From an uncultured Lachnospiraceae bacterium (lineage in GTDB: Bacteria > Bacillota > Clostridia > Lachnospirales > Lachnospiraceae), in contig UQLY01000001.1 in the NCBI GenBank assembly GCA_900542015.1, positions 335,842 to 399,841 of the forward strand: 64,000 nt of DNA, read 5' to 3'. Under the pieces are notes generated by a model. The model worked only from the letters and a program-made list of their open reading frames with translations, did no database searches and was not told where the DNA came from. Of this stretch, positions 1 through 8,301 are shown piece by piece. Made by a program: the position numbers and the translations under genes. How positions within the stretch are numbered: position 1 is the stretch's first letter; each line of letters starts with the position of its first letter.

Positions 1-890
1 TCACACTCTCTTAATACATACTGCCTCTGCATTGTTTCATATGCACCGATAACCAGCCTGTTATCTTTGATAGTATCAAAGAATGTAAATTCTTTTGGAG
101 CCATTCCGGGAATCCCGTCCAATCTGCCCATTTCCTCCTTCATTCTGATATTAAGCAATTTGTCCAATGGTTCTTCATTATTGATTAAATCAATAATCTG
201 ATGCAGTTTTCCCATAACTGCCAAATCATAAATATGCTTTGCCGCTTCAAATGCCTTTCCCCTTACTTCTGCTTTTCTGACATATGCCTCCGCTGCAAAG
301 AGCTTATCAACAAAAATCCTTTCCAATGTAATTGTCTGCACCCGAAATGGTTTCACATCATACATATCTTCCAGAATCCGTTTCTGTTCCGGAGTCGCCA
401 GTTCATATATCATAGCTGCAACTTCCATACTTGTAACCGGTTCACTAATGGTAAAGGAAGTAGCCTCAATCTTCAATTTACCAAATCTCTGCAATGTGTC
501 CTCCCTGTCATAATCCGTTATCGGTTTATAGGAATAAACCGCAATTACCTCTGAACGGTTTGTAACTCCCTGATTGGCATCACGATCCAATGATATATAT
601 TTTTTTGTCGCTTTTTCCAGTCTTTTATCATTCTGTGTCCTGCTACATCCTCTCGTATCAACAGATAAATCTATATCTTCCGAAAATCTGTTGGTTGTGT
701 GCAGCGCTTTATACAACGCTGTTCCACCTTTAAAGTATGCAGGCAGTCCTTCTTTCTGTTTTTTTGCCAGTTCCTCCAGCATCAATACTACATAATAATC
801 CTTTTCAAGTACATCAAGGCGATATCCTGTCCTATCATGAATATCATTTATCAATACTCCAAAAGCATTTACATCTTCATGCAATTTCAT
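1..890 (-). CDS. abiEii: AbiEii-type nucleotidyltransferase toxin (partial, C-terminus beyond window)
   Basis: The reading frame is open on the minus strand from an ATG at 888-890 to the left edge, so the C-terminus is missing. The N-terminal third has the nucleotidyltransferase signature of AbiEii toxins: FKGGTALYKAL followed by SEDIDLSV (the GG and D-x-D pair that binds nucleotide and metal). AbiEii proteins are toxins of type IV toxin-antitoxin and abortive-infection systems that transfer nucleotides to tRNA or other targets. The start overlaps the stop of the upstream antitoxin gene by 4 bases (ATGA), the usual coupled antitoxin-first order. The region is AT-rich, as expected for mobile defence genes. 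Confidence 0.85.
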   Translation of the reverse strand, partial: MKLHEDVNAFGVLINDIHDRTGYRLDVLEKDYYVVLMLEELAKKQKEGLPAYFKGGTALYKALHTTNRFSEDIDLSVDTRGCSRTQNDKRLEKATKKYISLDRDANQGVTNRSEVIAVYSYKPITDYDREDTLQRFGKLKIEATSFTISEPVTSMEVAAMIYELATPEQKRILEDMYDVKPFRVQTITLERIFVDKLFAAEAYVRKAEVRGKAFEAAKHIYDLAVMGKLHQIIDLINNEEPLDKLLNIRMKEEMGRLDGIPGMAPKEFTFFDTIKDNRLVIGAYETMQRQYVLREC

Positions 891-1540
891 AATCTTTCTC
901 CTGCCACATGAGCTAACTGCAAAACCGTATTCCGATTGTAATAATTATTGGCAAGCGCAAGCAATTTGACATATTCCAGTCCCAACCGCTCAATATATTC
1001 ACCAATAATATTATATGGATGATCCGCATCTACAGGCGCATGATCAAGAATGTCCAGTACATCCAGAATTTTCAGATACTGTTTATTTTCTGCATTAACC
1101 TCAACCTTAGGAGGACGTATCACAACCCCCAGTTTCTTATCCATTCTTGCACAATCTCCCGCCCTGTTTGTTGCAAGGATTCTTTCGTTAGGTATCTGAG
1201 TGGTAAGTCCAAGTCTGTGTAACACAACCAGTCCGGTTTCATACCCGGCATTATTTTTCAAATACTTATCTTCTATGAGTTGTTCCTTATCTATACCGGT
1301 TTCACCAAATGGAGTTAAAGTCACACGATAATAAATACCTTTCTGATAAAACCTTAGTTCAGGAAGCAGATTTCCATCCATAATGCGCTTACAGGCAACA
1401 GATACTGCGCCTGCTGCTTTTTTTAATGGTATATTATATGTCTCTGCCACACAGCTACTGATTTCATTTACATAGATGGGTTTCCCGGTTTCCTGCATTG
1501 TCATCAGCTCACACACAAATTCTATATATGGCTTATTCAT
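887..1540 (-). CDS. AbiEi-type antitoxin / DUF6088-like protein
   Basis: 217 residues. The N-terminal half resembles a winged-helix domain (MQETGKPIYVNEISSCVAE, then a region like the DUF6088/AbiEi antitoxins, with KRIMDGNLLPELRFYQKGIYYR resembling the beta-wing). It sits directly before and overlaps the nucleotidyltransferase gene, which is the normal arrangement of type IV antitoxin and toxin. Known AbiEi proteins bind their own promoter; a good sigma-A promoter lies just upstream. An RBS (AGAGGTG) precedes the ATG at 1540. The family call rests on context and general resemblance more than on a diagnostic motif. Confidence 0.72.
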   Translation of the reverse strand: MNKPYIEFVCELMTMQETGKPIYVNEISSCVAETYNIPLKKAAGAVSVACKRIMDGNLLPELRFYQKGIYYRVTLTPFGETGIDKEQLIEDKYLKNNAGYETGLVVLHRLGLTTQIPNERILATNRAGDCARMDKKLGVVIRPPKVEVNAENKQYLKILDVLDILDHAPVDADHPYNIIGEYIERLGLEYVKLLALANNYYNRNTVLQLAHVAGERL

Positions 1541-1598
1541 ATAATCACCTCTTTTTTTGAAATAATTTTCTCGACTATTTTACTTATTTCCCGTTTTA

Positions 1599-1626
1599 AT
1601 TATATCACACGCTGAAATAATGTCAA
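1599..1626 (-). promoter_or_regulatory. sigma-A promoter of the AbiE pair
   Basis: On the minus strand TTGACA (1621-1626) is followed by a 16-base spacer and TATAAT (1599-1604), about 55 bases before the antitoxin ATG. Both boxes match the consensus exactly. The remaining intergenic DNA to 1711 shows nothing I can name. Confidence 0.7.
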
Positions 1627-1711
1627 CGTAAACTCTTAATAAATTTCACCTTATAAATTTCACACCAGTCCTAGCATTCCCAGCAAAGCAAATAATACTC
1701 TGAATATAACA

Positions 1712-1879
1712 AAGGGGCTGTTGCATTTATAAATTTTTTGTATTGATCAAAGGAAACCTTTATAAAAACGCCGGTACTTAATCCGCGTATTTTGCGGATT
1801 TATGTACCGTTGCGTTTTTGTAGAGCGAAAGCGTGTTTCCGTGATCAATACAAAAAATTTATAAATGCGACAGCCCCTT
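1712..1879. repeat. Long hairpin element 1 (variable stem, constant core)
   Basis: The outer arms at 1712-1749 and 1842-1879 are 38-base inverted repeats with one difference that is a G-U pair in RNA. Between them is a structured core: GGAAAC pairs with GTTTCC, AAAAACGC with GCGTTTTT, CGGTAC with GTACCG, and AATCCGC with GCGGATT. The whole 168 bases can therefore fold as one hairpin. The core recurs, inverted, in the element at 10748, but the outer arms are unrelated. It lies downstream of the nitroreductase operon, so it could act as a terminator. The 1880-2011 stretch between them has no gene I can see. Confidence 0.85.
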
Positions 1880-2011
1880 CCATAGCTTTTCCGTAAGAAC
1901 AAGATGTATATACGTCGCATGAGTTGTGTTTTATTAACAAATATGGGTTTCCTTTGACATGCGTCATTTTTTTACAGCAGCCTGACTTTCTTTTTTTAGT
2001 CAAATCCGACT

Positions 2012-2533
2012 TTAGACAAACTTGACTCTGCCTTCTTTTCTCGGAGGCTTATTATGATTTTCTTTTTCGGGATAACCGAGGATACAAAAGCCGACGCCGG
2101 CGTATTCCTCCGGAAGCTCCCATTTTTTTCTCAGTCTCTGCCCGTAAGGGGTCTCCATGGTTTCCTTTGCCCAATGAATCCAACAGCTTCCAAGCCCCAG
2201 CGCATGGGCGGCGTTTAGGAGATTGCCAAGGACCAGGCTGCCGTCCTCGACCCAGGTTTTCTGCGTCCGGTCAGAAACCACCAGCACGACCGTCTTCGCC
2301 CCGTAAAAGGAATCTCCTCTTAAATTGCCGTCAAAGACGCCGTCAATGCGGGACAAATCGGCAATGACCTCCCGGTCTTTTATTACGATACATTTTGTGG
2401 ACTGCCGGTTTTCGGCGGAGGGCGCGTAAAGTCCCGCCTCGATGACCTGATCGATCAGTTCTTTCGGCACCTCCCGATCCAGAAATTTCCTGCAGCTCCT
2501 TCTTTGCGTCAATAACGCTATCATTTCATTCAA
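2012..2533 (-). CDS. Nitroreductase family protein
   Basis: 173 residues, the usual size for the FMN-dependent nitroreductase fold. The N-terminal RRSCRKF matches the R-R-S-x-R FMN-binding motif of the family, followed by the APSAENRQS segment and the GLGSCWIHW stretch seen in these flavoproteins. They reduce nitro, quinone or other electrophilic compounds with NAD(P)H in the cytoplasm. It is the last gene of the minus-strand operon starting at 7994, 67 bases after the MATE transporter. The physiological substrate cannot be read from the sequence. Confidence 0.85.
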   Translation of the reverse strand: MNEMIALLTQRRSCRKFLDREVPKELIDQVIEAGLYAPSAENRQSTKCIVIKDREVIADLSRIDGVFDGNLRGDSFYGAKTVVLVVSDRTQKTWVEDGSLVLGNLLNAAHALGLGSCWIHWAKETMETPYGQRLRKKWELPEEYAGVGFCILGYPEKENHNKPPRKEGRVKFV

Positions 2534-2600
2534 ACTTATCCGCTCCTCCTGTCCTCTATCCTTGCTGTTTTTTATCCTTATTTTTTTATCGTTATTTTTC

Positions 2601-3971
2601 TTATCCCTGCAGTCTTTTCGCCTCGTCCGTCCAGATCCTGTCCCATGAGATCCTGAAGCGGAAAAATAGCGCGCTGACGACCGCCGTTACCCAGGTTATG
2701 GTATAGGACCAGAATACCGTGTCCAGCGTATGGACCCTTGGAACGGCAAGGACCAGAAATACAATCCGGAAGGCAACCAGATTGACCAGCATAATCATCA
2801 TCGCTAACAGCGACCTGCCGCTGCCCCGGAACATCCCCACCAGGATATGGGTAATCGCCAGCATCCAATATCCCGGCGCCAGTATCCGCAGCATTTTGCA
2901 GCCCGCCTCAATGACGCCCGCGTCTCGGTTAAACATACCGATCAACTCTTTCGCAAACAGCTCCAGCAATAAGGATACGATAACCGTATAGCTTAGGCTG
3001 ACCGCCATAATCTTCCGCTCTCCCGTTTTCAATATATCCGTTTTCCCTGCGCCGATATTCTGACTGGTAAAGGTCATTGCCACCAGCCCGAAACTGGTAA
3101 TCGGCAACAGGACAAACCCGTCGATTTTAATGTAGGCGCTGCAGCCCGAAGCCGCATCCACGCCGAACTGATTGATAAAGCTCTGGACAATAATATTGGA
3201 AAAGGCGATGACTCCGGTCTGGATTCCCGTAGGGATTCCCATTCCGACGACCTTTCCGGTAACGCCGCGATACATCCGGATTTCTCCCAGCCTGACATTC
3301 AACGGCTCCGGCTGCCTGCAAAGATGATACATGACCATGACCGCCGATACCGCTTCCGACAGGATTGTGGCAAGCGCCGCTCCGGCAATGCCCATTTCCA
3401 GCACGACGATCATGACAAGATCCAATAGGATATTGATAATCGTGGTCACGATCAGATAATACAGCGGATGGCTGCTGTCCCCTTCGGCGCGCAGAACCCC
3501 GGTGCCCATATTGTAGATAACGGCAAACACCAGCCCGGCAAAATAAATCCGCTGATAAACCATCGCATAAGGCAGCACTTCCTTTGGCGTATCCATCCAT
3601 ATCAGCACCTGTCTGGCAAACAAAACGCCCGCCACGCTTAGAATCACGCCGCCCGCAATGCCAAGGGCAATGGACGTATGTACGGCTTCCTTCAGCCGTC
3701 TGTCGTCTCCGGCTCCATAATAATTTCCGATCACGACGCCGGCTCCCGTGGCAATGCCTGTAAAAATCCCGATCCCGAAAAAAGAAATCGTGCCGGAGGT
3801 GCCGACGGCTGCAAGCTCCGCCTTCCCCAGATAATTTCCCACAATCAGCGAGTCAACGACCGTATAGAATTGTTGAAAAATATTGCTCATCAGCAAAGGG
3901 AGCGCATAGGTCAGCAGGCTTTTTACCGACGAGTCCAAAAGCGTGTCTTTGGTTTTTTGTGCACCGCGCAA
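2601..3971 (-). CDS. MATE family efflux transporter
   Basis: 456 residues with about twelve hydrophobic segments in two halves, typical of the MatE family of cation/drug antiporters. The N-terminal MSNIFQQFYTVVDSLIVGN resembles the conserved first-helix region of NorM/DinF-like proteins, and the mid-protein MGIPTGIQTGVIAFSNIIV is the equivalent of the second repeat. It exports a solute across the membrane using a Na+ or H+ gradient. It lies 16 bases after the hydroxyacid dehydrogenase in the operon controlled at 8082, so it may export an intermediate or product of that pathway. Confidence 0.92.
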   Translation of the reverse strand: MRGAQKTKDTLLDSSVKSLLTYALPLLMSNIFQQFYTVVDSLIVGNYLGKAELAAVGTSGTISFFGIGIFTGIATGAGVVIGNYYGAGDDRRLKEAVHTSIALGIAGGVILSVAGVLFARQVLIWMDTPKEVLPYAMVYQRIYFAGLVFAVIYNMGTGVLRAEGDSSHPLYYLIVTTIINILLDLVMIVVLEMGIAGAALATILSEAVSAVMVMYHLCRQPEPLNVRLGEIRMYRGVTGKVVGMGIPTGIQTGVIAFSNIIVQSFINQFGVDAASGCSAYIKIDGFVLLPITSFGLVAMTFTSQNIGAGKTDILKTGERKIMAVSLSYTVIVSLLLELFAKELIGMFNRDAGVIEAGCKMLRILAPGYWMLAITHILVGMFRGSGRSLLAMMIMLVNLVAFRIVFLVLAVPRVHTLDTVFWSYTITWVTAVVSALFFRFRISWDRIWTDEAKRLQG

Positions 3972-3987
3972 AACGGATCACTCCTTA

Positions 3988-4962
3988 TCAGGTCATGGAT
4001 ACGATATGGGTTATTTTTTCCTTCCTCCCGAGACAGAATGAAACGACGTTTTCTATCGCCGCCGTATCCAGAAACTCCATAACCTCTTTGGAATAAAAAG
4101 CCGAATGAGGCGTTAGGATCACATTGTCTCCCGCCAGAAGGTCAATGAGCTCCCCGTCCGGCTTTGTATCCTTCAGTACGTCTAACCCCGCTCCCGCAAT
4201 CAGATTGTTTTGCAGCGCATAAACAAGCGCCGTTTCATCCACGCAGGCGCCCCGGGATACGTTGATAAAAAGAGGTTGTTTTTTCATTTTTTGAAATTTT
4301 TCCAAATTAAAATAATTGTCGTTTTCTTCATTTTGATTCATATGATTGGAAATCACATCGGCGCTCTCCAGCGCTTCTTCCAGGGAAACATATTCCGCGA
4401 CGCCGTCCGAGCTGCCGATAAGCTCCGGATGTCTTGTGACCGCCACGACCCTGAATCCGAACGCCTTTGCTCTGAGTGCGACTGCTTTTCCGATTCTGCC
4501 GTATCCGACGACGGCAAGCACCTGATTGGAAAGCCGGTGCCTGCAGGGCAGGCTCTGAAAGCTGTATTCTTTCTTTTGTACCGCGTTTTTATCATACGCC
4601 TTGAGATTTTTTTCCAGCGAAAGGATTAACGCCATGGCATGATCCGCCACCTCCTGCGTACAGTAATCTCCCAGCGTCGCCACCAGCACGCCCCGTTCTC
4701 TGCACGCTTCCATATCAATATTTCCATAGCCCGTAGCGTCGACACTGATCATTTTTAAACGCGGCGCATGACGGATCACGTCGCCCCCGATTTTTAAAAA
4801 ACAGGTCATGATCACGTCGGCGTCGGCAGCTTTTTCCATAAGCCCCTCTTCGTCCGTATATTCATATGCCTCCAGTTCCGCCTCCGGCAGATATTGTTTT
4901 AAGTAGGCGCGTTCCTTTTCTCCATGATTTGAAATGTGATAATCGCACAATAATATTTTCAT
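3988..4962 (-). CDS. D-2-hydroxyacid dehydrogenase (NAD-dependent)
   Basis: 324 residues. The Rossmann motif is VVGYGRIGKAVA (GxGxxG), the catalytic Arg lies in NVSRGACVDE, and the catalytic His in TPHSAFYS near the C-terminus; the intervening Glu region (AGAGLDVL) is also present. Such enzymes interconvert 2-oxoacids and D-2-hydroxyacids (lactate, phosphoglycerate, glyoxylate or hydroxypyruvate). It is fourth in the minus operon after a D-amino-acid-type aminotransferase and a HisC-like aminotransferase. One inference is that it reduces the 2-oxoacid released by one of these transaminases. Substrate specificity is not visible. Confidence 0.9.
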   Translation of the reverse strand: MKILLCDYHISNHGEKERAYLKQYLPEAELEAYEYTDEEGLMEKAADADVIMTCFLKIGGDVIRHAPRLKMISVDATGYGNIDMEACRERGVLVATLGDYCTQEVADHAMALILSLEKNLKAYDKNAVQKKEYSFQSLPCRHRLSNQVLAVVGYGRIGKAVALRAKAFGFRVVAVTRHPELIGSSDGVAEYVSLEEALESADVISNHMNQNEENDNYFNLEKFQKMKKQPLFINVSRGACVDETALVYALQNNLIAGAGLDVLKDTKPDGELIDLLAGDNVILTPHSAFYSKEVMEFLDTAAIENVVSFCLGRKEKITHIVSMT

Positions 4963-4977
4963 CTTTCAGCCTTTCAT

Positions 4978-6075
4978 TCAGCCTTTCAAATATTCGGTCA
5001 GCGCCTGTAGCACGCGCTCGTCCTGCTTTCTCGTCCCGACGGAAATGCGGACGTAATCATAATCGCCGCGCAGGATAATGCCTTTCTTTTGCATATCCTC
5101 GCACAGTTCATGAGCGTCCCGACCAAAATCCACGAAAATGAAATTGGTGTCGGAAGGGCATACGTAATAGCCCATGGCTTCAAACGCCTTTGTCAGATAT
5201 TCGCGCTCCGCCGCCACCGTCGTCAGCGTCATTTCCTCAAATTCATGATCGTCCAAAGCCGCCGCCGCGCCGATCAGCGCCAGCTTATTCGTGCAAAAAT
5301 AATTGACCATACGGCTCATATAACGGATGATTTCCAGGCTGGAAACAATATAGCCAATTCTCGCTCCCGCCATGCCGTACACCTTGGAAAAAGTCCGCAC
5401 CACAATCGTATGGCAATGTTCCTCTTCAATCGCCTCCATCGCCGTGCAGTAATCCTGTTTGCGGATAAACTGGAAATACGCCTCATCCACAACGACAATC
5501 ACGTCTTCGGGCACCTTTTTGATAAATGCGAGCAATTCCTCATCGTCACAGGACATTCCCGTAGGATTGTTGGGATTGCAGATAAAAATCAGCCTCGTTT
5601 TGTCCGTGATATGCGCCAATATTCCGTCAAGATCAATCGCCTTATCCGCTTTGTTTGGTACGATTACCGGAACGCCCTTGTACCTTCTGGTCACATTCCG
5701 GTAAGCGCCGTAGGTCTGGGAAGGGATGATGACCTCCTCGCCGGGCTTTAAAAAGACCTCTCCGATTAAGTTCAGCGCGACGCTGGCTCCCTCCGTGATC
5801 ATATAGTTGTATTCCGTCATGCCGTAACGCGCCGCTAACTTCCTTCTGACCGCCTTACCCGTGCCTTCCGGATAGTAATTGATGGTCTCAAGGTTATTTT
5901 TTATCGCCTCCATCGCCTTAGGAGAGACGCCTAACAGGTTTTCATTCTCGTTCATTTTACAAATATCGTCTCTGAAATCCGCAAGGAAATAATCCTCTCT
6001 GACATCGTCCATCGTCAGCCCGACTCTGTACTCCGGGCTGTCCTTTACATAATCGTTTAAAATATCCGTATTCAT
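4978..6075 (-). CDS. HisC-like class I/II aminotransferase
   Basis: About 365 residues from the ATG at 6075, chosen because it has GAGG eight bases upstream; a longer in-frame start at 6126 would overlap the preceding gene. The PLP lysine is in VRTFSKVYGMAGARIGY, and ICNPNNPTGM is the conserved Asn-Pro turn of the histidinol-phosphate aminotransferase subgroup. No other his genes are near, so it is more likely an amino-acid-derivative transaminase of the local pathway than true HisC. It lies between the class IV aminotransferase (25-base gap) and the hydroxyacid dehydrogenase (15-base gap). Confidence 0.88.
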   Translation of the reverse strand: MNTDILNDYVKDSPEYRVGLTMDDVREDYFLADFRDDICKMNENENLLGVSPKAMEAIKNNLETINYYPEGTGKAVRRKLAARYGMTEYNYMITEGASVALNLIGEVFLKPGEEVIIPSQTYGAYRNVTRRYKGVPVIVPNKADKAIDLDGILAHITDKTRLIFICNPNNPTGMSCDDEELLAFIKKVPEDVIVVVDEAYFQFIRKQDYCTAMEAIEEEHCHTIVVRTFSKVYGMAGARIGYIVSSLEIIRYMSRMVNYFCTNKLALIGAAAALDDHEFEEMTLTTVAAEREYLTKAFEAMGYYVCPSDTNFIFVDFGRDAHELCEDMQKKGIILRGDYDYVRISVGTRKQDERVLQALTEYLKG

Positions 6076-6100
6076 GGTTCTACCTCGACTTTCCGCCTGT

Positions 6101-6940
6101 TTACTCTGTCGCCTGCAAAAAATCATCCATCAGATAACTGCCAAGCTTTTCTACCAGCTCCGGCTTTTTTCCGCCTACGGGTCTGCCGTCAATCTCGCTT
6201 GCGCGCATACAGATATGGCTGGAGCTTGTGACCAGTACTTCCTGCGCCGCAAACAGATCGTCCAGCGTAAACGCCGTTTCGCTGACGGGAATGCCCAGAT
6301 TTTTACACGCTTTGATCAGATGCGCCCGCCCGATACCGGGTAAAATCAGATTGTCCGTCGGCGCCGTATACAGCTTTCCGTCTTTGATAATATGGACGTT
6401 GCTGTGGGCGCATTCCGTGACTCTGCCGCCCGGTCTGTACAGTACCGCTTCATCGCAGCCCGCCCTTTTCGCCTTTTCACTTGCCATAACGGAAGGAAGC
6501 AAGTTCAGGGTCTTGATATTGCAATGAAAGAATCTGGTATCCTCAACCGTGATCAGCTTCATCGGCTTCGAGATATCCGCTATATGTCCCGGCATCAGCA
6601 TCACCCAGAGATTGCCGGGTCCTTCGGTAAATACGTGGTTCCGAAGCCCTGTTCCTCTCGTGACCTGATAGTATACCGTCAGATCGCCGGTATCCATTTT
6701 CTTAACCAGCTCGTTCAGCAAAGCCTTTAATTCTTCTTTGGAAACAGGCATTTCGATTTCCAGAAGCCCCGCGCTGTTAAAAAATCGTTCGATATGCTCG
6801 TCAATGGCATAAATATGATAATTTCTGCAGGGACCCGCGTCATAAACGCCGTCCCCGAACCAGTGCACCCGGTCGTTCATGGGGATCGTCATTTCCTCAA
6901 GCGTTCCGATCTTTCCGTTATAATAACCTAAAGTTTCCAT
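6101..6940 (-). CDS. Class IV aminotransferase, D-amino acid aminotransferase-like
   Basis: 279 residues, PLP fold type IV. The lysine motif IKTLNLLPSVMA matches the Lys region of D-alanine aminotransferase (IKSLNLL), and RVTECAHSNVHII is the conserved phosphate-loop T-E-x-x-x-S-N segment. Family members transaminate D-amino acids, branched-chain amino acids or lyase substrates such as 4-amino-4-deoxychorismate. The Lys context favours the D-amino-acid group. It is second in the operon starting with the guanidino hydrolase at 7994, with a 49-base gap. The racemases elsewhere in the same regulon would fit a D-amino-acid substrate; that link is inference. Confidence 0.85.
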   Translation of the reverse strand: METLGYYNGKIGTLEEMTIPMNDRVHWFGDGVYDAGPCRNYHIYAIDEHIERFFNSAGLLEIEMPVSKEELKALLNELVKKMDTGDLTVYYQVTRGTGLRNHVFTEGPGNLWVMLMPGHIADISKPMKLITVEDTRFFHCNIKTLNLLPSVMASEKAKRAGCDEAVLYRPGGRVTECAHSNVHIIKDGKLYTAPTDNLILPGIGRAHLIKACKNLGIPVSETAFTLDDLFAAQEVLVTSSSHICMRASEIDGRPVGGKKPELVEKLGSYLMDDFLQATE

Positions 6941-6989
6941 CCTATTCTTCTCTCCATCCTTCCGTCAGTTTCCGGCGCTTTTGCAATCG

Positions 6990-7994
6990 TCAGTCGTAAT
7001 AAACAAAATCTCTGATCAACGGCTGGCTGGAGCAATGAAGCCCGCCTCCGTTTTTCTGGATTTCACTGTAATTTACCTGGATTACCTCTACGCCGTGTTT
7101 GCTCAAAAGATCCGCAGTGTAGTCGGTTCCCTCGGACATAATAATTTTCCCCGGCTCCAAAGGCACGCAGTTGATCGGGCTTCCCGTATCCCTGATATCC
7201 GTTTTGATCATTTCAAAGCCCAGTTCCTTCAGCTTCTGGATAATAAAATAAGGGACGTTTTCAGGCTGGTAAATCGCCTTGTGATGATCGACGATCATAA
7301 AAGTGCCGTCGATATGCAGCCGGTATCCGGTCAGCGGGATCGCCCAAAGCTCAATTCCCATTCCCGCAAGGACCTCGCGCATCTGTCTGATGCCTTCCTC
7401 GTTGGTTCTCGACGAATATCCCACCGCCGCATGCTTGTCGTCGATAAACATAAAGTTGCCGCCTTCAAAGGTGCCCGTACCGGTAATGGTTCGGATAATG
7501 GGCATTCCCAGTTTCGCAACGCTCATCATGCCTCTCTGTTCCTCGCCGCGTCTCATTAAAGGCGCGAAACGTCCGACTACAAAGCCTCCGGGAATCGCCG
7601 TACCGAAATCCCTGACGTTGACCGCCTTCGGTCTGTTCAGATCAATGCCGTCCAGATAGACGACCTCGACGCCGTGATCTCTGAATACCTTTGCATAAGC
7701 CTCGTGTTCTTCAATCATCTTATCGATATCGGGCTCCTCTTCGCTCCTCCAGTACCATGTTTTATCGGGAGCGATCATTGCCCCGACCTCGTCGTTCCAT
7801 AATTCCTTTTTGATACATTTCACTTCTTCTCCGGGACGGTGAAGCAAAATCATCCTCAGCTTTCCGATCTCGCTGTTTACGCCCCATTGCCTGCCCCAAT
7901 GCTTGATAAGCTGCTCCGGTTCTTCAAACGCCGGCGCGGGCGTAGGCGGAAATAACTCCAATACTTTGTGATATGCGTCCTGTGGTAACGGCAT
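6990..7994 (-). CDS. Amidinotransferase / arginine deiminase-superfamily protein, copy 1
   Basis: 334 residues. The start at 7994 has GGAAGGAG about eight bases upstream and makes the protein exactly as long as its paralogue at 13799; a GTG at 8003 would overlap the RBS. The guanidine-modifying superfamily triad is visible: FEGGNF (Glu), LHIDGTF (His, Asp) and GGGLHCSSQPL near the C-terminus (nucleophilic Cys). Members hydrolyse or transfer amidino groups of arginine, dimethylarginine or related guanidines. It is the first gene of a six-gene operon and is preceded by an operator-covered promoter and a leader terminator. The exact substrate is unknown. Confidence 0.88.
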   Translation of the reverse strand: MPLPQDAYHKVLELFPPTPAPAFEEPEQLIKHWGRQWGVNSEIGKLRMILLHRPGEEVKCIKKELWNDEVGAMIAPDKTWYWRSEEEPDIDKMIEEHEAYAKVFRDHGVEVVYLDGIDLNRPKAVNVRDFGTAIPGGFVVGRFAPLMRRGEEQRGMMSVAKLGMPIIRTITGTGTFEGGNFMFIDDKHAAVGYSSRTNEEGIRQMREVLAGMGIELWAIPLTGYRLHIDGTFMIVDHHKAIYQPENVPYFIIQKLKELGFEMIKTDIRDTGSPINCVPLEPGKIIMSEGTDYTADLLSKHGVEVIQVNYSEIQKNGGGLHCSSQPLIRDFVYYD

Positions 7995-8029
7995 AATTAA
8001 CACTCCTTCCTTCTATTCAAAAATAACGG

Positions 8030-8082
8030 TTACAAAATAAAAACGAGACAAAGCGCCGCAAACGCAACACCTTTGTCTCGTT
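8030..8082 (-). terminator. Leader terminator (putative attenuator) of the 7994 operon
   Basis: On the minus strand, 12-base perfect arms at 8071-8082 and 8042-8053 (ACGAGACAAAG with its complement) enclose a 17-base loop and are followed by TTTTTATTTTG. The hairpin starts at about the predicted transcription start and ends before the RBS, so it can only act on the operon's own transcript. Confidence 0.75.
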
Positions 8083-8117
8083 GTATACAGTATACGGTCA
8101 TAAAAATGAAATGTCAA
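8082..8117 (-). promoter_or_regulatory. Operator A and sigma-A promoter of the 7994 operon
   Basis: TTGACA (8112-8117), a 17-base spacer and TATACT (8089-8094) on the minus strand. The -10 box lies inside the palindrome TGTATACAGTATACG (8082-8096), which recurs at five more promoters of the cluster. This layout suggests repression by steric block; the nearby GntR/FCD protein is the likely binder. Confidence 0.85.
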
Positions 8118-8163
8118 CACCTCCGCAAAACTTTTTTGAAATAAATTTATTTCTATTTTGATG

Positions 8164-8200
8164 TTGACTTTATTACATTTCTTTGGTATCCTGTATACAG
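8164..8200 (+). promoter_or_regulatory. Operator B and sigma-A promoter of the ATPase/RocB operon
   Basis: TTGACT (8164-8169), a 17-base spacer and TATCCT (8187-8192) on the plus strand. The -10 box overlaps the operator half-sites GTATCCTGTATAC (8186-8198), the same palindrome as operator A. The two divergent promoters are about 45 bases apart at their -35 boxes, so the intergenic region serves both operons. Confidence 0.82.
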
Positions 8201-8203
8201 ACA

Positions 8204-8250
8204 AACGAAGGTGTTGGTCACAACCGGACAACGCTTTCGTTTTTTATTTT
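8204..8250 (+). terminator. Leader terminator (putative attenuator) of the ATPase/RocB operon
   Basis: Arms AACGAAGGTGTTG (8204-8216) and CAACGCTTTCGTT (8229-8241) enclose a short loop and are followed by TTTTTATTTT. The predicted transcript starts within about five bases of the hairpin, so its first 45 bases form an intrinsic terminator upstream of the coding region. The 50 bases from here to the ATG at 8302 contain only the RBS (AGAAGGA). Confidence 0.75.
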
Positions 8251-8301
8251 GGCACCGATTTTTACCATAACTAACTTGTATAAAGAAAGAAGGAATACGC
8301 T

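Noticed and set aside
201..911. Plus-strand open frames at the left edge
   Set aside because: They are antisense to the AbiEii-type gene, whose nucleotidyltransferase motifs and ATGA overlap are clear.
4978..6075. Histidine biosynthesis role (hisC) for the class I/II aminotransferase
   Set aside because: No other histidine genes are near and the gene lies in the operator-controlled catabolic-type operon; only the family similarity is retained.
7995..8301. Guanidine riboswitch before the amidinohydrolase operon
   Set aside because: The leaders are too short and consist only of a terminator hairpin; no guanidine-aptamer motif (for example ACGR loops) is visible.
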